A DNA stretch of 64,000 nt, taken from assembly GCA_964017045.1 (NCBI GenBank), contig OZ024796.1, forward strand, positions 498,501 through 562,500, in the 5' to 3' direction. The first letter of the stretch is position 1. The number at the start of each line of letters is the position of its first letter. A program made the position numbers and the translations under genes. This document shows positions 23,249 through 32,605 of this stretch, one piece after another. The DNA comes from Omphiscola glabra. Taxonomy: Eukaryota > Mollusca > Gastropoda > Lymnaeidae. The notes under the pieces are model-generated. The model searched no databases. It had not been told where the DNA came from and saw only the letters and a list, made by a program, of their open reading frames with translations.

Positions 23249-23458
23249 CAGCAGCATTCCACAAATTGTGGACTGGCATCGGTCCGCAAGCCTTACTTTG
23301 CCGGTCCGCAAGCTTTACTTTGCCAGTCCACACAACATGAATATTTATGATTAAATAAAAAGAAACTATAATTAATAGATTCCGGCACAGGTTCCCGATG
23401 TAATTTAGAAACTTGTCGCCATGGGTCCGCCAAACTTAAACTGTGGTTAACACTGCTG
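23249..23458. mobile_element. hAT-like MITE, 210 bp
   Basis: The left end reads CAGCAGCATTCCACAAATTG followed by GGTCCGCAAG. The right end, read in reverse, is CAGCAGTGTTAACCACAGTT followed by GGCGGACCC. Ends with CAG, GTGG and GGTCCGC are typical of hAT/Charlie-type elements. I see no clear 8-bp target duplication, so it is old. GGTCCGCAAGC(C/T)TTACTTTGCC is internally duplicated at 23281-23325. Confidence 0.6.
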
Positions 23459-24194
23459 TACAGTACTAATCTGAATATTATAATAATATGGGGTAAAAAA
23501 CAACAAATGACACTGCATATTGTATTTAAATTCTCTCTAACATTCATAAGATTTGCGGTTTGCTTCAAATAAAAAGAAAGAGGCTTTATTAGGGCAATTA
23601 CTTGACTTAGTTTATTAACTCAAGGCACCAAAAATTAGATGTACAATTTTTAATTCAGTTTAATTGAATTGAATTGTTCAAAGAGAATGGTATTAACTTA
23701 AAAAGTGACACTGTTAATCAGATGAAGTTTGCTTTTAATCTTTTTTAGCAAATTACACTATGGTATTTAAGTATCAATCAATCTGCTTAAGACATTGAAG
23801 TCAAGAGTTTTGACTTTTAACATAACATAAAAAATGTCTATTTTATCAGTTGAAGTTGAGTTTCAAGTTAATTTCATTCATTCTTATTTCAAATTTGGTT
23901 TGAAATTATTGGACACAACATTTAAGTAACTAGCTACATCAATTAAAGAAAAGCTCAAATGTATTTCATTCATCTTTTACTCATATTAGAATTAGGTCAT
24001 GAACATAAGTGTGTAAATGGTTTTGCACCTGATAAAAATGTTATCATAAGTGCAGGAGTTGTAATAATTATGCCTCAAATGTTAAACGGTATAGATTATA
24101 TTTAATTTATTATGAATTATTTTTAGTTAAAATATGTTTTCATCAATTTATTATATACTTTTAGAAGGAAACTTTTTTTCTTCTCTTTAAACAG
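23459..24194. other. AT-rich intronic sequence
   Basis: Remainder of the putative leader intron, with nothing recognisable except the polypyrimidine tract and acceptor at its 3' end (24171-24194). Confidence 0.35.
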
Positions 24195-24205
24195 ATTATT
24201 TTATA

Positions 24206-26677
24206 ATGAGAAAACTCTTTCACCAAAGTATGGATAAGCTGCCAGGTGTGCTGGGGGTGTGTTTAACAGTATCAGTGAAGTTCTCATTCGTAGCTTTGCT
24301 CATGATAACAATGATAAATCCATGCATATGCAATCAGATGGATCCTCACGTCTACCCAAACCATGGCCCATTTTTTGAAGGATGGTAGGTTATCCCTTTA
24401 TATTATTTTAGAGGTCACTCATCAAACATAAATGTCAGAAATGTTTTTATTTTGATTTTTAAAAATAAGTTTTATCTTTAAATTTAAAAAAGGACTAAAA
24501 GTATTTGACATTAACTTTTTAAAGATGGTTGGGTCATAATTAAAATAAATTAAAATTGCCATACTAATAAATTAAAATTGCCCTACTAATAAATTAAAAT
24601 TGCCCTATTAATAAATTAAAATTGCCCTACTAATAAATTAAAATTGCCCTACTAATAAATTTAAATTGCTCTACTAATAAATTAAAATTGCCCTATTAAT
24701 ACATTAAAATTGCCCTATTAATACATTAAAATTGCCCTACTAATAAATTAAAATTGCCCTATCAATAAATTAAAATTGCCCTACAAATAAATGAAAATTT
24801 CCACAGCTCTTTAAATATTATTTGGCCATTTCTGATGGTCATAGCGCTTCCAGATTTTCATCATTTTGATTATGGTCTTTCAGGTATTTGCGAATAATTG
24901 ACCCAGGACAGAATGTCTCACTAGGATTTCTGTTTGGACTTGTCCTGCCAATAGAACAACATGCTCTGCAGTATCAAAAACACTGCCCTAAATTTGTTCA
25001 TCAGCTTGAAATAAACAGGTGTTTAAATGAAGTCTTACAAATACAGAAACATGCATATGTCTCTAACTTAAAGTCACAGAATTCATCTTTCCCTCTTGTA
25101 TACACAAGCTTGCTCCTAAGTTTTAATTCAACAGCCAAACTTGACACCCCCACTGGATTTTTCAACCCTGATGATTGCAGCGTCACCAAAGATGGCAGGC
25201 CAGTTACGAAAAATCCAGATGATCTGACGCCTCCAAATTTTGAAGCTGTAATATCCAAAAATCTTTCCTTTACCGTAACTGCAAACCAAACCATGTTTTC
25301 TGTCACGGTGGGCAATCATATTTTCAAAGGATTCACATTTGCGCCTGTCCCCTGGGGACCCGGAGGTGAAGGGCCCGAGAGCTGGCTTGAGAAGATGCCA
25401 CTCCCCATCCACTGGTTCATTTACAGCCTCCATTCAACTGTCAGATATTATGAATATGTCAACCTTGAGACTGGAAAAATAATAAGAGGTGGTTCCAAGC
25501 TAGGGGCACCCGTGATCGCCCACATGGAGAAAAATTGGGGGAAAAGTTTCCCCAAAGCGTGGGTTTGGGCAGAGGGAGTCGACATTTCGGCAAACGTTTC
25601 CTTCTCATTCTCTTCTGGAGTTATCACAGAGGCTGGAATGGACATCAAGGCCCAGCTGTCGGGTTACAGAAATGGGAACAAAAATATTTCGTGCAGCTTC
25701 AATCCTGTGAACAGTGTGCACGCCTTAGTCCTAGATGGATGCTCCGGCACGGCGGTGTTGACAGTTAAAGGTTTTGATTGTGCCGTGACATTTGACCTTT
25801 CCGCACCTCCAGAAACTTTCAGCTACTGCTTGGCCACACCGCAGGTTGTGGGATTCAAGAAAGGCTGTGTTGAGAGCTACGTGGCCACGGCCCAGGTCAC
25901 AGTTCACCAGCGTTGTGGGGTCTCCATGGTCCTCACAGACAGTCACACCATTAACCAGGCAGCCCTGGAATTTGGTGAGAACTACATGTGTAATGGTAGG
26001 TGCACACCTGAATTTTGAGTTCAATGTTTAAAAAATATCCCCCGGTTTTTAATACACTCTATATTCCTCCTGATTTAATAATCATATTATTTATTCAGCT
26101 GTCCACTTGGGATATTTCAAACTTGTTCCTACTTTTTGAGAGACTTTATTTTATACTTGTTCCTACTTTTTGAGAGACTTTATTTTATACTTGTTCCTAC
26201 TTTTTGAGAGACTTTATTCAAACTTGTTCCTACTTTTTAAGAGACTTTATTTAAAAACTTTTTCCTACTTTTTGAGAGACTTTATTTCAAACTTGTTCCT
26301 ACTTTTTGAGAGACTTTATTTCAAACTTGTTCCTACTTTTTGAGAGACTTTGTTCATACGAAGAAAATGTGAACGCATTTAATCAAGATTTTATGACTAT
26401 AGAAAAATTTTGAACATTTTTAATGAATCATCGAATGGATTTACTTGGCAATTTACATTTGCATTTTTTGTGTGTTTATGTGGACATAGTTGGGACTTGG
26501 GGAACGTTATTCTTATTTATTCTCTGTTAGACTTCATATGCATGTATTTTGACCTCAGGTGTATGTCACAATATTTTTTAACACAAAATTAACTTGCTCA
26601 TTAAGCACTGTGATATGTACTGAGATTAAATATATATATTACTAACACTAACAGGAATTGATAAAGAACAGCAGTAG
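24206..26677 (+). CDS. Secreted tocopherol-cyclase-like protein, three coding exons
   Basis: Coding exons are 24206-24384, 24884-25995 and probably 26655-26677, with donors GTAGGT at 24385 and 25996 and acceptors TTTCAG at 24883 and CTAACAG at 26654. The first junction rebuilds a Trp codon, giving FFEGW-YLR, so it is firm. The last exon adds only GIDKEQQ and a stop and is less certain. Total about 437 residues. Residues 13-42 are hydrophobic and end in a small-residue/Cys stretch, so a signal peptide is likely (Met9 is an alternative start). Family marks of the tocopherol cyclase domain are FFEGWY (56-61), PLPIHWFIYS (232-241) and AHMEKNWGKSFPKAWVWAEG (272-291); plant VTE1 and bacterial homologues carry FFEGWY and ME-NWG-FP-WVW at the same places. 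VTE1 closes the chromanol ring of vitamin E; animals do not make tocopherol, so substrate and activity are unknown. At least twelve Cys after the signal and seven or more N-x-S/T sequons (QNVS, QNSS, FNST, KNLS, ANQT, ANVS, KNIS) fit a glycosylated, disulfide-bonded extracellular or lysosomal protein. Confidence 0.82.
24545..24795. repeat. 22-bp tandem array in intron
   Basis: About twelve copies with core AATAAATTAAAATTGCCCTA then CT, inside the 499-bp intron between the first two coding exons of the tocopherol-cyclase-like gene. It makes up half of that intron. Confidence 0.93.
26108..26352. repeat. About 33-bp tandem array in intron
   Basis: Seven copies with core CTTGTTCCTACTTTTTGAGA then GACTTTATTT and a variable joint (CAAA/ATA). 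It lies in the putative second coding intron of the tocopherol-cyclase-like gene. Confidence 0.93.
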
Positions 26678-26940
26678 AGAAGAAAATGGATGCAGAGCCA
26701 TAGTTAATCGGATTATAATCCAAAATATTAAAACACAATGTTTTCTTGTTTTTTTTAAAATGGAAAATGACCTGGAACAAGTCCAGTGGTCCTCAACATC
26801 TCTAAAAACCTTGGGCTTGAAACATATTGTTTTTTTATAATATTAATTGACTGCTGCATTTTAAAATATTTTTCTACATCTTCATCTATTTATTTATATA
26901 CCTATATAACTTATAACGCAGAATAAGGTTCACAGCCCTG
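26678..26940. other. 3' flank of the tocopherol-cyclase-like gene
   Basis: Unique AT-rich DNA; any 3' untranslated region would lie here. The first clear AATAAA on this strand is near 27323, beyond the next array, so the transcript end is unresolved. Confidence 0.3.
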
Positions 26941-26944
26941 ATTT

Positions 26945-27105
26945 GATGCACTGGTTATAGGCTACTGACAAATTGATGCACTGGTTATAAGCATGCACTG
27001 GTTATAGGCTACTGACAAATTGATGCACTGGTTATAGGTTACTGACAAATTGATGCACTGGTTATAGGTTATTGACAAATTGATGCACTGGTTATAGGTT
27101 GCTAC
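26945..27105. repeat. 31-bp tandem array
   Basis: About five copies with core TTGATGCACTGGTTATAGGC then TACTGACAAA; one copy is truncated (TTATAAGCATGCACTGG). Confidence 0.92.
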
Positions 27106-27624
27106 AACTGGTCTTCGATGTATTGAGATTTTTAAATTTTACCAACACAAAAGATGGTCTCAATCATATTTTTTAAAACCGATTTTACAATACTCTTATC
27201 ATAGCATTGGTGCTATCTTATAAGACAACTCTCGTCCTACCAATAAGACAGTCTTGTGCTACCTTATAAGACAACTCTTGTGCTAAATCCATTTTTTAAA
27301 AATATGTTATTTGTTGATAAATTTAATAAAAACTTATCAATAAAAAAAATATGTTTACAACTTTATTTTGAATCTGAGTGTTGTATTTGTTTTACTTAGA
27401 GTCTTGATTAACCTCTTATTATAATTTCTTCTTTTCTTATAATTTCTTTTTTCTAACATGCTAATCTTGTGATATAATGTACGACTATGAGAGTCTATCT
27501 AAATGTGAAAATGGTAGGCCTTAAAAGAGTCCAGGCTGAGAACCTCAAGGTTCCTGTTTTTTTTTTAAATTTTAATCAGTGAGGTGTACTTCAATAAAAA
27601 ATAAAGGTGTGAAAATGACAAAAA
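27106..27624. other. AT-rich intergenic
   Basis: Contains about three degenerate copies of TTATAAGACAACTCTTGTGC at 27217-27286 and an AATAAA at about 27323. No gene is supported. Confidence 0.4.
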
Positions 27625-27627
27625 CAC

Positions 27628-27698
27628 ACAGCTTGTTGTACCAAAGTACAATAGCAAGTACAGCTTGTTGTACCAAAGTACAATAGCAAGTACAGCTT
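27628..27698. repeat. 32-bp duplication
   Basis: Two full copies and a stub of a unit with core CAGCTTGTTGTACCAAAGTA then CAATAGCAAGTA. Confidence 0.9.
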
Positions 27699-27834
27699 AA
27701 ATAAAAATAGATGCCATTTATACAATCTCCACCCCCTCCCTTATCCAACCAACTCCCATTCAATGACTACACCATACTCAAATGTACATTCAATGTTTAC
27801 TTGGGTTTACTATTTCATCATTCCCATTTTACTA

Positions 27835-27945
27835 CTACTTCCATCTACTACTGTCTACAGCTATCTACTACTATCTACAACTATCTACTTCCATCTACTA
27901 CTATCTACAACTATCTACTTCCATCTACTATTATCTACTTCTGGG
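27835..27945. repeat. CTATCTAC-rich short array
   Basis: Copies of CTACTATCTACAACTAT and CTACTTCCATCTACTAT in a run; the higher-order unit is about 35 bp and repeats about twice. The short open frames here are read-through. Confidence 0.85.
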
Positions 27946-28231
27946 CAGTCACAAGTTGTAGCAGTAGTAGTAGTCTAGTAAGTTAGTGTAAGTTGTATCT
28001 ATCATTAGTCGTAACCTAGTTGAAACTCTGTAGTTGTTGTAGTATTACTAATGGTATGCTCAATGCTATGCATTTATGATTTGATAAAGTTGTATGTTTT
28101 CTTTGCAGTAACTTATTAAGTCTGTAAATATTTTAAGCATCCACAACGCACATCCCCCCCCCCCCCCAACCAAACCAGCGGGACGCTACCATTTTTCATA
28201 TTTAGTCAAAGGTTAAGCTACTGCGTTTAGA

Positions 28232-28392
28232 TATAAATAAAGGAACGTATAATTAAGGGAAGATATAAATAAGGGGAGATATAAATAAGGGAAGATATAA
28301 ATAAAGGAAGATATACATAAGGGAAGATATAAATAAAGGAAAATATAAATAAGGGAAGATATAAATAAAGGAAGATATAAATGAAGGAAGTG
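28232..28392. repeat. 16-17-bp tandem array
   Basis: About nine copies of AAGATATAAATAAGGG / AAAGG variants. Confidence 0.92.
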
Positions 28393-28509
28393 TGTGTATT
28401 ATTTTAAAAAACCTTTAAATTAAACAGATGACGCAACAGAAATGTAATATTAAAAAACAATTTTAAAAAACTCAAATATTTTGAACGGGTTTGCCGTCTG
28501 GCTCTCCGC

Positions 28510-28722
28510 CTATTCTTTGCATATTCTTTGCATATTCTCCGCCAATTCTTCAGCTGCATTATGGAGCATGGTACGAATGCCTTGGATTAAATAAAATGTC
28601 ATCACAATTGATCTGAACACAGTGATGAGATGGCGCTTATCAAAGGCCAATCCTGAAATCTCAGTTTGTCCAATGAAGTAAAGGAGCCCATTGTTCGGCA
28701 CTAAAGTCGGCAACACGTACTC
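28510..28722 (-). pseudogene. Possible gustatory-receptor-like C-terminal fragment
   Basis: About 70 open codons between stops. The segment ISGLAFDKRHLITVFRSIVM then TFYLIQG resembles the last membrane segment of insect-type gustatory receptors and their gastropod relatives (a G/F-x-D/N-R/K-x-L-L-T/S stretch followed by a TY/TF-x-x-x-x-Q end). Only this one segment is seen. The preceding frame is closed by TGA and no further exon is recognised upstream, so it is a fragment, a terminal exon or a chance likeness. A tail AEELAENMQRICKE follows. Confidence 0.25.
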
Positions 28723-28739
28723 TCAAAAACGGAATTCCC

Positions 28740-29735
28740 CAAGTCACGGGCGTAGGAAGACAGAGGCGGATGACACTTATTTTGGGGCGGAATTGTCGGT
28801 CCTTTCACTTTCATATGCTTATTATACTTAAGTATTGGACAAAGAATCCATCAAATGTCTGGAGGATGTCTTCCTTGACAGATTACTAATCAAAGTATTT
28901 TATTGGGTCAAGTTTAATCCGTTGGTATCGTGACAAGTATCGCTGGTTGGTATCGAAACAGACAATCCAACTCCCGACTAAGAAGAACAATGGAATATTT
29001 ACAAGAGTCGAAATCAGTGAAAGTCATTATGGTTAGGCCTATGCAGTGGCGTCACTGGAGGGGGGAGGGCAGGCCGCACTGGTTAACACCCTCACAGGAA
29101 AAGTGATACCAACCAAATGTGATTTTCTGGTTTGGGCGGAAACCGAGCCTTAAAGTTAAATTGACTTTAAGACTAAACCAAAGACTTAACGCTACTCTTG
29201 AACAACATCGAAACTTATAGAGATATATTAATATATATAATTTGGTGTCATATTTTTTTTATATTTCGTTTTAAAATGACAAGATTTATGAGCACGATAA
29301 TGATGAATGTCAATGAATGAATAAATTGAATAAACCTAGCATTCCAGAATTATTGTTTAATTTTTTAACAATTTTAAGCAAAAATAATAATGGAAATGTT
29401 ACAACTCCTCTAAATTTTTATTTTCACAATACTATTTACCTTTGTCTATGTCAATATTTGTGAGCTTGATAAAGATAAGTCGAAATTATTGTCACGAACA
29501 AATGAATTATTATTATTTAAAAAAAATTGAAACAACAACTAATTATAGAAATATAACCATTCACTTATTTCCTTCTTTCCTTTTCAAGAATCCTATTAAC
29601 TTTTCTGTTTCGACCGAAACTAGGCGAAAAATTATCATATGCCATTTTTCGGCAACGAAATCAAAATTCGGTCAGCCTCTGCACCAAATGGAACGTTGAA
29701 TATTTGTCAGAAATCATAACACATCTAAGTGAAAT
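28740..29735. other. Intergenic, degraded repeats only
   Basis: Short patches such as GCAGTGGCGTCACTGG (29042-29057) look like ends of an interspersed repeat. The rest is unique AT-rich sequence without a supportable gene. Confidence 0.35.
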
Positions 29736-29737
29736 AT

Positions 29738-30432
29738 TACAGCAGCGTGCCACCAGACAATGTGCCACCAGAGCAGCGTGCCACCAGACAATGTGCCACC
29801 AGAGCAGCTTGCCACCAGACAATGTGCCACCAGAGTAGCGTGCTACCAGACAATGTGCCACCAGAGTAGCGTGCTACCAGACAATGTGCCACCAGAGCAG
29901 CGTGCTACCAGACAATGTGCCACCAGAGTAGCGTGCCACCAGACAATGTGCCACCAGAGCAGCGTGCTACCAGACAATGTGCCACCAGAGTAGCGTGCTA
30001 CTAGACAAAGTGCCACCAGAGTAGCGTGCCAACAGACAATGTGCCACCAGAGCAGCGTGCTACCAGACAATGTGCCACCAGAGTAGCGTGCTACCAGACA
30101 ATGTGCCACCAGAGTAGCGTGCTACCAGACAATGTGCCACCAGAGCAGCGTGCTACCAGACAATGTGCCACCAGAGTAGCGTGCCATCAGAGCAGCGTGC
30201 TACCAGACAATGTGCCACCAGAGTAGCGTGCTACCAGACAATGTGCCACCAGAGTAACGTGCTACCAGACAATGTGCCACCAGAGCAGCGTGCTACCAGA
30301 CAATGTGCCACCAGAGCAGCGTGCTACCAGAAAATGTGCCACCAGAGTAGCGTGCCACCAGACAATGTGCCACCAGAGCAGCGTGCTACCAGACAATGTG
30401 CCACCAGAGCAGCGTGCTACCAGACAATGTGT
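29738..30432. repeat. 31-bp tandem array
   Basis: About 22 copies with core CAGACAATGTGCCACCAGAG then (C/T)AGCGTGCTAC; CTACCAG/CCACCAG and GAGCAG/GAGTAG variants alternate. One unit at 30180-30200 is shortened. It abuts the 42-bp array directly. Confidence 0.95.
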
Positions 30433-30662
30433 CACAAGAAACTAGGAGATATGGTTTCATTCAGAACCAAGAGTCACAAGAAACTAGGAGATTTGGTTTC
30501 ATTCAGAACCAAGAGTCACAAGAAACTAGGAGATATGGTTTCATTCAGAACCAAGAGTCACAAGAAACTAGGAGATATGGTTTCATTCAGAACCAAGAGT
30601 CACAAGAAACTAGGAGATATGGTTTCATTCAGAACCAAGAGTCACAAGAAACTAGGAGATTT
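30425..30662. repeat. 42-bp tandem array
   Basis: Five and a half nearly identical copies with core AAGAAACTAGGAGATATGGT then TTCATTCAGAACCAAGAGTC. The unit is a multiple of three, so the frame stays open and reads in register into the hAT-like remnant that follows. Confidence 0.95.
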
Positions 30663-30663
30663 G

Positions 30664-30800
30664 TTTGAGGCTCTCCCAATCCTCTCATTGAGCACACAAC
30701 TCTTTCCCACTGTCTGTGTGTCTGTGTCTTCTGACGAGAGAAGCTATTCAAAGCTGAAACTTATACAGAGATATTTGCAATGTGCCACAGTCCAGGCCTC
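30664..30800 (+). mobile_element. hAT transposase remnant (C-terminal dimerisation region)
   Basis: Translation in the frame starting 30163 gives LPILSLSTQLFPTVCVSVSS then DERSYSKLKLIQRYL. LFP-x-VxVSS-x-ERSYSKLK(L/I)I-x-x-YL is the signature of the hAT family C-terminal dimerisation domain. The reading fails soon after. Upstream transposase sequence is absent and replaced by the 42-bp array. Confidence 0.7.
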
Positions 30801-30825
30801 CTGGTCTTGTGATTATGTCAGTTTA

Positions 30826-31140
30826 AAGCCGGTGTTTCAAACTCGCAGCCCGCGAACCATTTGCGGCCCGGAAGATGATATTTTGCGGCCCGCTGCATGA
30901 CATCAAAGTTTAGTGTCAGTGCGGCCCGCGCGTTTTCCCCATTCTCATATCTATAATGTGACCCTCTATAATGTGACCAACTATAATGTGACCCTCTATA
31001 ATGTGACCCTCTATAATGTGACCCTCTATAAGGTGACCCTCTATAAGGTAACTCTTTATAATGTGACCCTCTATAATGTGACCCTCTATAATGTGACACT
31101 CTATAATGTGACCCTCTATAATGTGACCCGCACCGGGTGA
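30826..31140. mobile_element. hAT-like terminal sequence with internal 15-bp array
   Basis: GGTGTTTCAAACTCGCAGCC (30830-30849) followed by repeated GCGGCCCG blocks is the usual terminus of hAT-type elements. Immediately inside, 30945-31130 is a 15-bp array (about 12 copies of CTCTATAATGTGACC, with AAGGTGACC variants). Confidence 0.65.
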
Positions 31141-31375
31141 CGCAAAAAGAGGGTATGTGAAATAAGGATTTTGTAAGTCAAGTTACTGCCATCCTTATTA
31201 CTTGTGGGGTATCTCTGTAAACTAACAATTCCACTGGATGTCAAAGGTCATGCTATTATGGAGTAATTAATCAAATTTGGCGAAGTAAATGTCTGCTAAA
31301 GACAAAGGGAAAAGAAAAATACTTGAAAGAATTGTCCAAGATATAATTCAACAAAACTAAATGATTATCCAACAC
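31141..31375. other. Spacer, nothing recognised
   Basis: Unique sequence between two hAT-like pieces. It may belong to the same old element but shows no diagnostic motif. Confidence 0.3.
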
Positions 31376-32235
31376 AGGGGTTCTTAACTTTTCCAACGCC
31401 GTTTCCTCTATTTAAAAACATTTCCGCATTCCCTCCTGCCCCCTCCTATAGCCCCTCCTCAAACCCTCCTCAAACCTTCCTATAGCCCCTCCTCCACCCC
31501 TCCATAGCCCATCCTGCACCCTCCTATCGCCCCTCCTCCATCCCTCCATAGCCCATCCTCCACCCCACCTATAGCCCCTCCTCCACCCATCTTATAGCCC
31601 CTTCTCAAACCCTCCTATAGCTCATCCTCCACACATCCTATAGCCCCTTCTCAAACCCTCCTATAGCTCATCCTCCACCCATCCTATAGCCCCTTCTCAA
31701 ACCCTCCTATAGCCCATCCTCCACACATCCTATAGCCCCTTCTCAAACCCTCCTATAGCTCATCCTCCACACCTCCACCCCTCCTATAGCCCATCCTCCA
31801 CACATCCTATAGCCCATTCTCTAACCCTCCTATAGCTCATCCTCCACACATCCTATAGCCCCTTCTCAAACCCTCCTATAGCCCCTCCTCCACACATCCT
31901 ATAGCCCCTTCTCAAACCCTCCTATAGCCCCTCCTCCACCCATCCTATAGCCCCTTCTCAAACCCTCCTATAGCTCATCCTCCACACCTCCACCCCTCCT
32001 ATAGCCCATCCTCCACACATCCTATAGCCCATTCTCTAACCCTCCTATAGCCCCTCCTCCACCCCGCCTATAGCCCCTCCTCCACCCCTCCTATAGCCCC
32101 TCCTCCACCCCTCCTATAGCCCCTTCTCCACCCCTCCTATAGTTCCTCCTCCACCCCTCCTATAGCCCCTCCTCCACCCCTCCTATAGCCCATCCTTCAC
32201 CCCACCCATAACCCCTCCTCCACCCTCCTATTGTA
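31375..32235. repeat. 23-bp C-rich array starting at a hAT-like terminus
   Basis: 31375-31395 reads ACAGGGGTTCTTAACTTTTC, a hAT-like terminus (CAGGGGTTCTTAAC), and runs within 50 bp into about 35 copies of CTATAGCCCCTCCTCCACCC plus TCC. Longer composite units (CTTCTCAAACCCTCC alternating with CATCCTCCACACATCC) recur at 31600-32050, a higher-order repeat. No matching right terminus is found after the array. Confidence 0.9.
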
Positions 32236-32423
32236 AAACCTGGCATCGGTATAAGTAGGTGAATAGCCTACAACAACAAAACTCTTCCGAGTACATAGAA
32301 ACATATGGGTTATATAGAAATATACATTAATAAATATGTTTTGAATGAATTTTCGACATCATTTTAATGGCCTTAAAATCATATTATGACTTTTGACTTG
32401 AAATAATTTCTATATCGTTGTCG

Positions 32424-32605
32424 GTGAAATGCAAGGGTGAAGCTAGTGTTTGGCGCCCGGGGACAAGATTCATTTTAAAGGCCTCCCTTTCTTTTTTCAA
32501 CTCTCAAACGCATTTTTTCATCAATAAAATAATATTAAAGCCGGTTTTTTGGCGCCCAGAGACATCAGTGCCCCCTGCCCCCTTAGCTACGCCTCTGGTG
32601 AAATG
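32424..32605. mobile_element. hAT-like MITE with perfect 8-bp target duplication
   Basis: Element 32432-32597 (166 bp) is flanked by GTGAAATG on both sides (32424-32431, 32598-32605). Its right end, read in reverse, is CAGAGGCGTAGCTAAGGGGG; the left end CAAGGGTGAAGCTAGTGTTT is a diverged version. GGCGCCC is repeated inside both ends. It has no coding capacity. Same family as 2741-2825 and 39276-39411. Confidence 0.85.

Noticed and set aside
29738..30432. CRISPR-like array (regular 29-34-bp units here and at 34385 and 53255)
   Set aside because: Units are contiguous with no unique spacers, and the DNA is animal.
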